Origin: Macrotis lagotis
Lineage: Eukaryota > Chordata > Mammalia > Peramelemorphia > Peramelidae
Direction of reading: 5' to 3'
Assembly: GCF_037893015.1 (NCBI RefSeq)
Contig: NC_133666.1
Location: 568,620,389 to 568,684,388, forward strand
Length of the DNA stretch: 64,000 nt
The translations under genes were made by a program, and so were the position numbers. Under the pieces are notes generated by a model that was given only the letters and a program-made list of their open reading frames with translations, was not told the DNA's origin and did not search any database. This document shows, in pieces, positions 26,649 to 37,450 of this stretch. Position 1 is the stretch's first letter. Each line of letters opens with the position of its first letter.

Positions 26649-27029
26649 TGATCAACCTTGAAGGACTGGCTCATTCCATCAGTGCAACAATTGGAAACAA
26701 TTTTGGGCTGTCTGCAAAGGAGAGTGCCATCTATATCCAGATAAGGAGATGTGGAGTTTGAACAGAGTTCAAGGACTATTCCCTTTAATTTAGGACAAAA
26801 ACAGATATCTTATTGTATGATCTTGTTACCTGTTAGACTTCTTGTCTCTTCTTTAAGGATATGATTTCTCTCTCATATCACTGAATTTGGATCAAGGTAC
26901 AACATGGAAGCAATGTAAAGATTGACAGATTGCTTTCCGTGGGGGCAGGCAGGGAAGTAAGATTGGGGGGGAAATTGTAAAACTCAAATAATACCTTTAA
27001 TAAAAATAAATTTTAAAAAAAGAAAAATT

Positions 27030-27370
27030 ACTACAGAAATCGACTGTTTTTTAAACCCAAAGAATCCAAGGTGTGGGATAAGAATAAACTACTTGACAAA
27101 ATCTTCTGGGAAAACTGGAAAATTACATCGCAGACATTAGGCATAGGGTAGCATTTCCCACCATATACAAAGATGATGTCAAAATGGGCACATGTTTTGC
27201 ACATAAAGCGTGATATCATAAACCAAGTAAGAGAATAAGGAATAGTATGCCTGTCAAAATTATGGAGAAGGGAGGGTTTTAGAACCAAATGGATAGTGAA
27301 AATTTTAAAATTAAAAATGTTCTGATTCTATTTTCATGATATAACTAATATGGAAATATAAATAACATGA

Positions 27371-27411
<41 letters not shown>

Positions 27412-27545
27412 ATCTCTTTAATCACTGTTATAGGGAGAGGGAGAGAAGGCAGTGAGGCAAAAAAATGTGAAACTAAAATCAGAAAATGAATATTGGAAAA
27501 TATTATTAAATATAATTTGAGAACACAAAAAATAAAAAAAAATAT
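27030..27545 (+). mobile_element. L1 fragment of a different subfamily
   Basis: One frame reads FKPKESKVWDKNKLLDKIFW then ENWKITSQTLGIG*, the ORF2 region that in copy C reads FDKPKGSSNWDKNSLFDKNC. The sequence passes a (TA)n run at 27372-27404 and ends in an AAAAATAAAAAAAA tract near 27540 after a 3' UTR-like GGGAGAGGGAGAG segment. Most of the ORF2 C-terminus is deleted. Confidence 0.75.
27372..27404. repeat. (TA)n microsatellite
   Basis: Uninterrupted TA dinucleotides inside the L1 fragment. Confidence 0.95.
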
Positions 27546-27549
27546 TGGA

Positions 27550-27695
27550 ATCTTTTGCTCATTTTACAAATAAAGAACTAAGACAAACAGCATTAAGTCA
27601 CTTGCACATGGTCATATAACTAGTAAATATTTGAGGTAGGATTTGAACTCTTTCCTGATTCCAAACATAGTGTTTTATACATTTCATTACATAGT
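27550..27695 (-). mobile_element. MIR fragment
   Basis: CATTTTACAAATAAAGAACTAAGACAAACAGCATTAAGTCACTTGCACATGGTCATATAACTAGTAAA in decayed form, followed by GAGGTAGGATTTGAACTC, is the reversed MIR core and B box. Confidence 0.85.
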
Positions 27696-27834
27696 TGAAC
27701 AAGTAGTAGATTAATGTGGTCATTTTCACCTGTTTATTAAATAGTATTATATTGGAAACCAGAATCCACAAATATATTATTTACAAGAGTAACTGATCTC
27801 TTGCACTGATCCATTTCTTTACTGTTAAAAAAAG

Positions 27835-28420
27835 ATCAGAGTGTTTCGGTGATTATTGCTTTGTGATATAGTTTGAAATCTGGAAAAGGCACTTTCTTAA
27901 TGTTCTTTTCATTAATTCCCTATATATTCTTGATTTGGCTATTTCATCAAGATTCTTAGATATTCTTTCTAATTCTATATAATAATTATTATTCATTTTC
28001 ATTGATGCCATATTGAATAGGCAAATAAAGTTACACAAAATTATGCTATTATCCTATAGACTCAGTCTAGTTTAGTTTAATATTTATTTTTATATCTCTT
28101 TATTAATGGGAAAAAAAGTTTTGAAATTTTTCTCATTCAATTCCTGTTTTAGCAGTGTCCAAAATATTTTCCATTTTCTGCAGTGATTTTAAATGAAATT
28201 TCTCTAACAATTTCTTACTGCTAGCTATTGTTGATAATTTATAGAAATGTCAATATTTTATGTGTTTATTTATAAAATAAATTTATAAAATAAACAGTTT
28301 TAATTAAGTTATTGATGGTCTTGGCAAAAATTTTAGTTATTTTTCTAGGGTTCTCCAAGTATACCATCTGCAAAAACAGGTGATTTTATTTCCTGATTGC
28401 CTATTTTTATTTCTCCAATG
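27835..28420 (-). mobile_element. old L1 fragment (reverse-transcriptase region)
   Basis: TTTGTGATATAGTTTGAAATCTGG.., TTCATTAATTCCCTATATATTCTTG and CAAGTATACCATCTGCAAAAACAGG match the reversed L1 ORF2 region seen at 6240-6790 and 29330-29870, with strong divergence. Confidence 0.65.
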
Positions 28421-28799
28421 CTTTTTCTTTATTTATTACAAGAAGGATATTATTTACTTTGAATTTTACAATTTTCTTCTAATATTGCTTGCCTCCCCCA
28501 TCCCCCCACAAAATGCAGTTTGTTAGTCTTTATACTGTTTCCATGGAATACATTGAGCTAAGTTGAATGTGATAAGAGAGAAAACATATTCTTAAGGAAG
28601 AAACAAAAAGTATAAGAGAAAGCAAGATTACATGATAAGATAATGGTTTTTTTGTTTAAATTAAAGGTAATAGTCTTTGGTCTTTGTTCAAACTCCACAA
28701 TTCTTTCTCTGGATACAAATGGTACTGTCCATCGTGATACCCCAAAATTGTGCCTGATCATTGCACTGATGGAATGAGGAAGTCCATCAAGGTTGATCA

Positions 28800-31060
28800 T
28801 CACCCCCATGTTGCTATTAGGGTGTACAATGTACTTCTGATTCTGCTCATCTCCCTCAGCATCAGTTCATGCAAGTTGTTTTAGGTTTCCATGAAATCCC
28901 ATCCCTCCCAGTTTCTAATAGTCCATCACATATATAACCATAGTTGGTTAAGCTATTCCCCAAATGAAGGACTTTCCCTTAATTTTCAATTCTTTGTCAC
29001 CACAAACAGGGCTGCTATGAATATTTTTGTACAAGTAATATGTTTAGCCTTTTTATAATCTCTTCTGGATATTGCTGGATCAAAGGGTATGCACATTTTT
29101 GTTGCAGTTCTTATCCTAGTATAGGGTGAGAGGTGTTGGTCTAATCCAAGTTTCTGCTATATTAACTTCCAATTTTCCCAACAGTTTTTATCGAAGAGAG
29201 CTTTTCTCTGGTTTTATCAAATAGTAGATTACTATAATCATTTCCTGCTATTGCAGCTAGTCTGTTCCACTGATCCACCACTCTATTTCTTAGCCAATAC
29301 CAGACAGATTTGATGACAGATGTTTTATAATATAATTTTAGATCAGGTAGGGCTAAGCCACCTTCTTTTGCACTTTGTTCCCCAATAAATAATTGGAGAT
29401 TCTCAACTTTTATTTCTCCATATGAATTTACTTACAATTTTTTCTAACTCATTAAAGTAATTTTTTTGGAATTTTGATTGGAATGGCACTAAAAAAAGTA
29501 GTTTAATTTGGGTAGAATTGTCATTTTTATTATATTAGTTCAGCCTATCCATAAGCATTTGAATTTGAGTATTTTTAAATCTGATTTTATTTGTGTGAGA
29601 AGTGTTTTGTAATTATGTTCAAAAAGTTTCTAAGTCTTTCTTGGCAGGTGGACTCCCAGGTATTTCACATTGTCTGAAGTTACTTTAAATGTGATTTCTC
29701 TTTCTAACTCTTACTGCTGCATCTTGCTAGTCATATATATATGGAAATGTTGAAGATTTATGAGTTTACTTTATATCCTGCTACTTTGCTAAAACTGCTA
29801 ATTATTTCTAGTAGTTTTTAGATGATTTGAGGGGATTCTCTAGGTATACCATCATGACACCTGCAAAGACTGAGAGTTTTGTCTCTTTCTTCACAATTCC
29901 AATTCCAATTCCTTCAATTTCTTTTTCTTCTCTGATTGCTGAAGCTATCATTTCTAATATGGTCTTGAAGTGGTGATAATGGGTATCCTTGTTTTACCCC
30001 AATCTTATTGGGAATGCCTCTAGCATAGAATGCTGGTTGATGGTTTCAGATAGATATCGCTTATTATTATATGGAACAATGCATTTATTCCTATGCTCTC
30101 TAGGTTTGTTTGTTTTTTTAGTAGGAATAGGTGCTGTATTTTCTCAAAAGCTTTTTCTTCACCTTTTGATATAATCATATGATTTTTGATAGCTTTGTTA
30201 ATGACATAATTAATTATACTAACAGTTTTCCTAACATGGAACTAACCTTGCATTACTGGGATGAATCCTAGTTGGTCATAATGTCTTATCCTAGTGACAA
30301 CTTTTAGTTATCATTTTGATAGTAATGATTTTGTTAAAATTTTATTTAAGAATTTTGCATCTATATTCATCAGGGAAATAGGTCTATAATTTTCTTTCTC
30401 TTTTTTAACTCTAGATGGTTAAGGTATCAGTACCATATTGGTATCATAGAAAGAATTAGGTAGAGATCTGTCTTCACCTATTTTTCTAAAGAGTTTATAT
30501 AGAATTGGAATTAATTCTTCCTTTAATATTTTATAGTATTCATTTGTGAATCCATCTGGCCTGGGAGATTTTTTCTTAGGGAGTTCAAAAATGGCTTGTT
30601 GAATTTTTTTTCTTTTTTTTTAAGGTTTTTGCATGGCAAATGGGGTTAAATGGCTTTTCCAAGGCCAAACAGCTACATAATTATAAAGTGTCTGAGGCCA
30701 GATTTAAACTCAGGTACTTCTCACTCCAGGGCCAGTGCTCTATCCACTGTACCATCTAGCCTCCTCAAATTCCTTTTTCTGAGTTAGTTATTAGGTATTT
30801 AATTTCTCCTTCATTTAACCTGGGCAACTTATATTTTTGTAAATATTAATCCATTTCACTTATATTACAAAATCAATTGGCATAGAGTTGGACAAAATAA
30901 TTCCAAATTATTACTTTAATTTCCTCCTCATTGCTGGTCAATTTAGTTTTCTCCTTTATTTTTTTCAATCAAATTGACCAATAGTTTATCAATTTTATTG
31001 CTTTTTTCATAAAATGAACTCTTAGTTTTATTTATTATTCAAGAGTTTTCTTGCTTTCAA
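28800..31060 (-). pseudogene. L1 ORF2 remnant, copy E (no endonuclease)
   Basis: Minus-strand ORF2 pieces: the conserved end of the ORF near 28820-28900, the RT core near 29860-30220 (reverse of the SFADD.. and [10 protein letters not shown] regions), and the [13 protein letters not shown] block near 30560, interrupted by a SINE at 30611-30766. Sequence encoding the endonuclease is absent. Confidence 0.75.
30611..30766 (-). mobile_element. WSINE1-like SINE in L1 copy E
   Basis: TTTTTAAGGTTTTTGCATGGCAAATGGGG at left, TCCACTGTACCATCTAGCCTCC at right. Flanks GAATTTTTTTTCT and AAATTCCTTTTTCT are a possible target-site duplication. Confidence 0.93.
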
Positions 31061-31079
31061 TTTAAATGGGAGGAGTTTG

Positions 31080-31480
31080 TCTCATAAAGACATTTATTTC
31101 CACAGATTCTATTTTTTTTAAGAGAAGAATTTTCTTCATTTATCTTCTGTAACTTCTTTTCCAATTGGTCAATTCTAATTTTGAAAGAGTTGTCCATTTG
31201 ACCATTTGAGGTTTTGAGAGAATTATTTTCTTTTTGCATTTAACCAATTTTAATTTACGAGGATTTGTTTTCTTGTTGCAAGTTGTTAATCTTCTCTTGG
31301 GTTTCTCATCCTAAATTTTTCAGTTGATTTATAAATTCCTTCCTGATTTCTTCAAGGAATTCTTTCTGTGCTTGAGACCAAATCACATTCTCCTTGGAGG
31401 TTCTAGATCTCTCTGAGTTGGGTTCTTTACTTTCCAGAAAATTTTCTATGGATACCCCCCCCAAACCACTGGCCTTTCTT
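31080..31480 (-). pseudogene. L1 ORF1 remnant (N-terminal half), copy E
   Basis: On the minus strand a coiled-coil reading MQKENNSLKTSNGQMDNSFK then IRIDQLEKKLQKINEENSSL spans 31130-31239, and is preceded by the reverse of CCTTGGAGAATGTGATTTGG. It matches the ORF1 coiled coil at 47640-47770 (DQLEKDLQQVNEENSSLK). The C-terminal half is lost with the deletion. Confidence 0.8.
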
Positions 31481-32310
31481 CATTTTCCTAGGATATTGTG
31501 CTGGGGTAGGGGCTGTTTCACAGAGTTTTCATGTTGAGTTCCCTAGAGTGAAGCCTAGAGGCTTTACTCACTGGGTTTAGTAACTACAAGTTGACTGGTG
31601 CTAGAGGATTTGCTCACTGAATTTAATAATTCCACATGGGCCGGCCAGTAGAGGATGCATGCTATTTGCTTTCTCTGGAGTGTCTGCAACCTTGATTTGA
31701 GGCCTTCTCCCTTGGTCTGGAGGGTGTGGGCAGGGCTGCTGGATACTTTTATCCTTGCACAATTTAGGGTATGCCATGGGGTGAGATACTTATTCTCCCT
31801 ATCCACTGTTGACGGAGCTCTGTTGCTTATGCCTGAGCTTTGGGGGTGGGCGGGGAGGTGGGGGAAGGTGGACTGTAATTGTGTTTGGTCTGAGAAGAGC
31901 CTTCAACTGAAATGAAGGTATGGAGTCTGATGTCCTCCAGCCCAGAGGAGCTTAGAGGATAGATGTCCAGCTGCACTCTAGGGTGGAATGCACTCTTCAG
32001 CCCAGCAGGTAAGCCCCAGACCATCAGTCTCTCAGCCAACGCCTCTGCAACCCAAGTTGGTTCTCAGACCTCAGCTCCAACAGTCAACAACTCCATGACT
32101 GATCCTACATTAGTCTGGGTCTCAGGTCTGTCACCCTATCCCCTGGCCTGGCTCTCTGCAAACCTTGAGGTAGATGTTATTCTCCTAGCTTCCTTTTCTG
32201 GGTTTTGCAGAATGAATTTCTGTTAATAGGTTTGTTTCATATTATATGAGGGAAGTTCAGGAGACCTTAGAACATTGCCTGTCTTCTCTCTGCCATCTTG
32301 GCTGCAAGTC
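31480..32310 (-). promoter_or_regulatory. L1 copy E 5' UTR, GC-rich
   Basis: One of the most GC-rich parts of the window (for example GGGGGTGGGCGGGGAGGTGG at 31840-31862). It lies between ORF1 and the L1 start motif and represents the former internal promoter. The open frames on both strands here are composition effects, not genes. Confidence 0.65.
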
Positions 32311-32314
32311 TCTC

Positions 32315-32485
32315 CCATAGGCATTTTAGTCATCTCACTTAGCATGCTTTACTATGCCTAGTTAGAGTTTTGCCTTGTAATCTAAATTTGAAATAAAATT
32401 TGCTATTAAAAATAAAAGTTCTGCTTTAGGGCTATTTCTCTGAGAACTGAAACTTTCAACTTGAAACGAAGTTTTTGAATGTGTG

Positions 32486-32520
<35 letters not shown>

Positions 32521-33180
32521 GTAGATGTAGATGTAAGTATGTATTGGGATATACATGTAAATATGTTTTGCATGTTGGGCTATATAGATGTATTTATGTT
32601 TATGTATATATGAATATACAAATTTGCAATAGAATTTTCCAAGGAAAATAAATTTATTAACTTCTACCATTGGCAATGAGAAAATAAGCATCATTTTACT
32701 TTTATTTGTCCATTATCTCAGATAAACATGTCAAGGAAAGCCTCATTTCTTTTATAAACTTAAGCATCTTAAACTTCTTGTTAAATGTCTGATAAAAATA
32801 TGAACACTATTCACATTGCAGACTGTGCTTTTTAATGCATTCATTACTGTCCAGTAAAGATCACTTAAAACTGATTAATAACAAGTGGGGGCATGTCGAA
32901 GCAAATCAAGCTATGGTGATCAGACACTAATGGACTAGTAGATTTAGTCACTAATTTCTAGTTCTTCCTGCACCTTCTGAGTATGAACCTCTGTACATCC
33001 TATGCCTTGAGATGAAAGCAATCATAGTCTATCATACAGACTAAAACTGACAGGATTATCCGAGGAGACCCAGAAAATGTGACGGGTAGAGGTAGGGGTG
33101 GGGAGAGGCCTTCATATTGATTGAATGTGACCAACACCACTATGCTGTCTGGCCTGGGGTTGCTTATGGTTGTTAGACCA
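32315..33180. other. no gene seen; ATCT microsatellite inside
   Basis: Sequence of unknown content between L1 copy E and the RAD23B retrocopy. Contains a tetranucleotide run at 32485-32521. The last part, about 33060-33180, may belong to the target site of the retrocopy. Confidence 0.4.
32485..32521. repeat. (ATCT)n microsatellite
   Basis: About nine ATCT units. Confidence 0.95.
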
Positions 33181-33185
33181 TATTG

Positions 33186-33980
33186 ATCACTGCAGACCGT
33201 CCAACAACATCCAATGACACTTAAGGTGCTAAAGAATAGACTGAATTTGAAAAGGGGAAAATATGCCTTTTCAGGAGTGGAACAAAAATTAATTTATGCA
33301 GGGGAAATCCTCAGTGGTGATATTTCTCTCAGAGAATACAAAATTCATAACAAGTCCATTTTGGTGGTGATGATGATAAAAACCAAAAGCAGCAACTACT
33401 TCATCCAGTTACAACTCAACAATAGTTTGTTCAGTTAGAGCAGCATGTGTGAGTTAAACCTCAACTCTCTTGTCTTGACTCACACCCCTAAACCTACATC
33501 TGTCACTCCAACACCAGCTGCAGTAGCTTATGAATTTATATCTACTAATGCTCCTAAGTAAGAGAAACAAGCAGAGAAGGAAGCAGGAGCACTATTAGTA
33601 TTAGCTCAACATAATTTGAAAGGACATTGAGGGACTCTTCTTGGTCAAATCTTTTTGAAAATGCAACAAAGGGCTCTTATCAATCTGGGAAATTATCATT
33701 ACTAAAATCATATTGATGGACTACGAATCAGAGAGATTTATTTCAGGCTCAAGGGAAAGTTTCAGCCACCCTGACACAGCAGAGGGATTTCTTTTAATGG
33801 CTATCCCATAAGATAGTCAGGCTGTGATGGATCATCCCCCCTAAAGCTGCCAGCACAGGGATTGCACAGTCATCAATAGTTGTTACAGTTGAAGCTACAA
33901 CAGAAGAAACAATTACCACTACCACCATGACTATAACAGTAACAGCTGCTGCTGCTGCTGGGCTGCTACTACTACTACTG

Positions 33981-34013
<33 letters not shown>

Positions 34014-34437
34014 TTACTATTACTACACCTGGAGACATCCACATGGATTTTTATCAATCCAGCCTCAATTGTAGCAGATGAGACAAATTATTCAGCAGAA
34101 TCTTTCCATTCTGCCAGTCTTATTATAGCAAATAGGATTAGAAAATCTGTAGCACCTTCAGTGAATCAGTCAACTTCAGGAACATTTTTTTTCAAATGCT
34201 AAATAAAGCAGTACAAGAATCTGATGGACAAGAAGGAAGTAGAAGTCACAATGGAGGTATTGTTGAAACTAGAAATTATCACATTAACTACATTCAAGTT
34301 ATACCTCAGGAAAAAGAACCTACAGAAAAGTTAAAGACATTAGGATTCCCTGAAGGAAGCAAATTTATTTTGGTGTTGAGAAAAATGAAAATTTGACTGC
34401 CAATTTTCTTCCACAGCACAATTTTGATAAAGATTAA
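33186..34437 (+). pseudogene. RAD23B: processed pseudogene of RAD23B
   Basis: RAD23B binds ubiquitin and the proteasome and, with XPC, takes part in nucleotide excision repair. Intronless decayed frames follow the protein in order. The N-terminal ubiquitin-like part has KYAFSGVEQKLIYAGEILSG then DISLREYKIHNKSILVVMMIK (33214-33390). A Thr/Ala/Pro linker follows, then SNLFENAT (33644) and the first UBA domain (TKIILMDYESERF..SFSHPD, ending in FLLMAIP). A Thr-rich stretch (33930-34030) precedes the STI1-like part (MRQIIQQNLSILPVLL, 34078-34130). The end has NYIQVIPQEKEPTEKLKTLG (UBA2, about 34282-34350) and NFDKD with TAA at 34435. About 20 N-terminal codons are missing or garbled, and several stops and frameshifts are present. 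It is a dead retrocopy. Confidence 0.93.
33940..34026 (+). repeat. expanded Ala/Thr codon run (GCT, ACT)n in RAD23B retrocopy
   Basis: GCTGCTGCTGCTGGGCTGCT then some twenty ACT units with GCT/ATT interruptions. It sits exactly where RAD23B has its natural poly-Ala/poly-Thr stretch before the GGHPLEFL segment, seen here as GDIHMDF. So this trinucleotide repeat grew from an ancestral coding run. Confidence 0.9.
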
Positions 34438-34800
34438 AAGGACATTTTTATCCCATATTTCTCACCAATGCATCACACTAGCTTTGTTTATTGAATTCTA
34501 TGGGATCATTTGGGCTCAGGAGTGGAACAAAAATTAATTTATGCAGGGGAAATCCTCAGTGGTGATATTTCTCTCAGAGAATACAAAATTCATAACAAGT
34601 CCATTTTGGTGGTGATGATGATAAAAACAAAAGCTCAGGAGTGAAATTTGGTAAATTTGGTAAAAAGTATTATGTGGTTGGGAATGGGGTGCAAGATTAT
34701 ATAGGAAATAGGAAAGTAAGAAATGCAATGCATATGTCTTTTTAATTAGAAAATACAGAAAATTCATGAACTATAAAATACTATACAACCAAAATTTTTC
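34438..34800 (+). pseudogene. RAD23B retrocopy 3' UTR (extent uncertain)
   Basis: Sequence after the TAA at 34435 without repeat signatures. It contains a copy (34516-34634) of the retrocopy's own ubiquitin-like segment. No poly-A tail was located, so the 3' boundary could lie well beyond 34800, possibly up to the GA repeat at 35125. Confidence 0.5.
34516..34634 (+). repeat. duplicate of RAD23B retrocopy segment 33271-33390
   Basis: 119 bp nearly identical to 33271-33390 (120 bp); the only difference noted is one missing C (AAAACAAAAGC versus AAAACCAAAAGC). It is followed at 34635-34643 by TCAGGAGTG, the same nine bases that open the copy at 34516. Confidence 0.95.
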
Positions 34801-35124
34801 ATCTTTTTTAGTTCATTTTATAAAACTGTAAGCAACTTTTACTTGTTTTTTTCCACTCTTTTAATGTACTTGATATAGAAATTCAGTATAATGCCCTACT
34901 TCTTGTGTCTTTTGAATTCATAGGTTTCACAGATAGCCTTTGCTACATGAAATATACATTTTGTATTTCCTGACAACACTAGGTAATGATTTAGTGAAAT
35001 TCAAAATTTGGAGCAATTTTCAACAGAAATATCAAATTATAGGTGTTATTTTTGCTGCTTCAAATATGTATGAAATTAATATAAGGAAGCACATTTTTTC
35101 TTCCTTGTTAACTGCTGGTATGAG

Positions 35125-35181
<57 letters not shown>
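35125..35181. repeat. (GA)n microsatellite
   Basis: About 28 GA units. The Arg-Glu repeat frame it makes is not a gene. Confidence 0.95.
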
Positions 35182-35185
<4 letters not shown>

Positions 35186-35504
35186 CTTTTATGATAAAAA
35201 CCTTAACTGCTATTTTAATGTTACTAATCATGTGAGCTGTTTCTAACATGATTTATGAAGCTATACATATGTAGGTAAAGTTATTTTCTTTCTGAGATTT
35301 TTTTTCTTCTGGGGAAAATTTGTAGAAACCTAATTACTGTTAACTTCAATGTTATATTGCCATTCAAGCTATAAAATAACCATTGTATGTTTGCTTTTGA
35401 TGTATCCCATTGAGAACTGGGCACTTCCGTGTCCAATATAGAAATGTAGCATTACTTCTCCTTCTCTCTTCCTTAAACTTAACAGACATGTTTTGGGCTA
35501 CCAT
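35182..35504. other. no gene seen
   Basis: Sequence of unknown content between the GA repeat and a SINE. It might still be RAD23B 3' UTR, which is long in mammals, but I cannot show this. Confidence 0.3.
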
Positions 35505-35515
35505 AGCTGCATTTT

Positions 35516-35663
35516 TGTTAGGTTTTTGGAAGGCAAATGTGGTTAAGTGGCTTGCCCAAGGCCACACAGCTAGGTAATTATTAAGTGTCTGAGACAGGAT
35601 TTGAACCCAGGTACTCCTGACTACAAGGCCGGTGCTTTATCTACTACGCCGCCTAGCTGCCCC
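35516..35663 (-). mobile_element. WSINE1-like SINE
   Basis: GGTTTTTGGAAGGCAAATGTGG at left and CGCCGCCTAGCTGCCCC at right. Perfect 11-bp target-site duplication AGCTGCATTTT at 35505-35515 and 35664-35674. Confidence 0.95.
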
Positions 35664-35679
35664 AGCTGCATTTTATTTT

Positions 35680-37050
35680 GCTGATTTAAAAGCTAATTCA
35701 AAATAAAATTGAAGGAAACATTTCAAAATTAGTTTTCTTATGGTTGTGTAATTTCCCCCTTTCCCATATGGCAGTATAAAGTCACTTCAAATCATAGCTT
35801 TCAAATGCTTTCTTTAAGAAAAAGTGACTGAAACTGTCTCCAGAGTTTTTTTCCAATGGAATTAAAAGGAAAAAACTTTACTGGAACACTTAGGAAAAGC
35901 AATCTCTTCACATTTACAACTTAAAAAAAGTTATCAAGACAACTCATGACATTAAAAAGCAAATCTTATTAAGAGTATTTGTTTACTTTTGTTCTGTTTT
36001 ACAATTTTTATTTCCTACTTTTAATCTTGGTAATTGATTCTAAGAGGGGGCATCTGCTCTCTTTTTTCTCAAAATTATTTTGGCTTAGCATAAGCTTAAT
36101 TTTTAATTGATATATTCTGAATGATGTTCAGTAAAATAGTGAAATTTGCAAAAATTTTCCCTGAAGTAATCTCTTGACATATCCTTAGCAACCTTGATGA
36201 TATAACTTCCTTGTTCTTTTATCAGATAAAATTTCTACCTTCAGTCTCCTATTAAAATGAACAAAACTGTTTCCTAAACAAAACCAAAAATGATTCTACC
36301 AATGAAAAATAAAAATAAATAGAGAATAGGACATTAATATGTAAATATAGGTCATGATTTTTGTTCTTCCTTTGTTGTGTATTCATAAATTTAATTAATT
36401 CACTTACACCTTATGTCATAGTGACATAAAATTTATAGGGTTTTATGGTCCATGAGAATAAACATTTTTATTGGAAAGATTATTTTAATGGAATTCAAGC
36501 TAAAAGAGATATCATCTTTATGGTCAATTGTTAATTTGTATATTCTTTAGGAAAAAATCTATGGAGATAAATTAAGTGAAAACTTAATCTCTTTATAGAA
36601 ATTAAAACAAAAGTACAATAAAATAGGAATTATCATAGCTAAATTCACAGTATCTTCAAGAAATAAAAGTTAACAATATTATTTTACTCAAAATAAGGAG
36701 ATCATATTACTTTTACTATTTAAAGTCATTTGCATTTTATATGCATATACATATATATGTTTATATATATACTTATACACAAAAGTTTGAACATTTCTCT
36801 TCTCCTTCATTATCCTCTAGATGATAAAGAGTATGTCTTGGATTCTCCCTTTTGGGAACTGATTATCAAATTTCTGAATTATGGTATTTTTTTTAAAAAA
36901 ATAGCTTAAAGTTTCAGATAGTTGTCATTTAATTTTAATCATTTAACTGACCTGATAAAAGAATCGAGATTGTGGAGAGTCAATATGTTGGAGAGAAGCT
37001 AGGAAGTATCCAGAGCTTTTCCCAGTTTCTCTGTGAAACCACTTCATTTT
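35680..37050. other. no gene seen
   Basis: About 1.4 kb of AT-rich sequence without recognised repeats, RNA genes or coding region. A short TA/CA-rich patch lies near 36740-36780. Confidence 0.45.
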
Positions 37051-37217
37051 TTACTTTTTATTTTTATTTTTTTAGGTTTTTGCAAGGCAAATGGGGTTAA
37101 CTGACTTGTTCAAGGCTACACAGCTAGATAATTCTTAAGTGTCTGAGGCCGGATTTGAATTCAGGTACTCCTGACTCCAGGGTCGGTGCTCGATTCACTG
37201 TGCCACCTAGCCTCCCC
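37051..37217 (-). mobile_element. WSINE1-like SINE
   Basis: TTAGGTTTTTGCAAGGCAAATGGGG at left, TGTGCCACCTAGCCTCCCC at right, GGATTTGAATTC B-box complement. Flanks AAACCACTT / AAACAACTT are a weak duplication. Confidence 0.93.
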
Positions 37218-37246
37218 TAAAACAACTTTAAATGAAGCCTCTATAC

Positions 37247-37450
37247 CAGGGATAGCTCATATAAAGTCTGATAAATTGGGAAAGCACAATGGGAAATTCA
37301 ATGAATCTAGAATCTATTTACAGATATATTAATGAAATATTTGACCAAATATAGAAAGCTAATATTCAAGTTTTTATTTTGTATGACTTGCAAATGATGC
37401 TGTAAATATTCAAAAGGTCCTTGGCAGAAAAATTAAATTCCATACCCCTG
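37247..37450 (-). mobile_element. non-autonomous hAT-like DNA transposon (MITE)
   Basis: 204-bp element. Its left end CAGGGATAGC and right end CATACCCCTG (reverse CAGGGGTATG) form short imperfect terminal inverted repeats. Flanking 8-mers CTCTATAC (37239-37246) and CTCTAAAA (37451-37458) match at 6 of 8 positions, as expected for hAT 8-bp target-site duplications. The reverse strand reads TTTTTCTGCCAAGGACC..AGCATCATTTGC and TATATTTGGTCAAATATTTC, which recalls the CGCCAAGGGCC..GGTCAAA motifs of marsupial hAT elements. Confidence 0.65.

Larger units (their letters stand above)
28421..32310 (-). mobile_element. L1 (copy E) with two internal deletions and a SINE
   Basis: The left end has a reversed tail and 3' UTR (GAATTTTACAATTTTC..), the right end has the 5' start CTCTGCCATCTTGGCTGCAAG near 32290. 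Compared with copy A, about 0.7 kb of ORF2 C-terminal sequence is missing at about 29105 (GGGTATGCACATTTTTGTTG runs straight into TTATCCTAGTATAGGGTGAG). About 2 kb, covering the endonuclease and inter-ORF segment, is missing near 31050-31080, where the N-terminal reverse-transcriptase region abuts ORF1. The 5' UTR (about 31480-32300) is GC-rich. Target-site duplication not recognised. Confidence 0.85.

Noticed and set aside
31564..32226. Several 70-87 codon frames on both strands
   Set aside because: They fall in the GC-rich 5' UTR of L1 copy E and do not correspond to ORF1 or ORF2.
32485..32521. Repeat array as a CRISPR
   Set aside because: Tetranucleotide microsatellite with no spacers, in a vertebrate context.
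33794..34057. Poly-Ser minus frame and poly-Leu plus frame
   Set aside because: Both are translations of the ACT repeat in the wrong frame or strand; the real ancestral reading there is poly-Thr of RAD23B.
34534..34767. 77-codon minus-strand frame ending in a His-rich segment
   Set aside because: It is antisense to the duplicated RAD23B segment and its 3' UTR; the HHHH stretch comes from the reversed GATGATGATG codons.
35101..35194. Arg-Glu repeat protein
   Set aside because: Pure (GA)n microsatellite translation.
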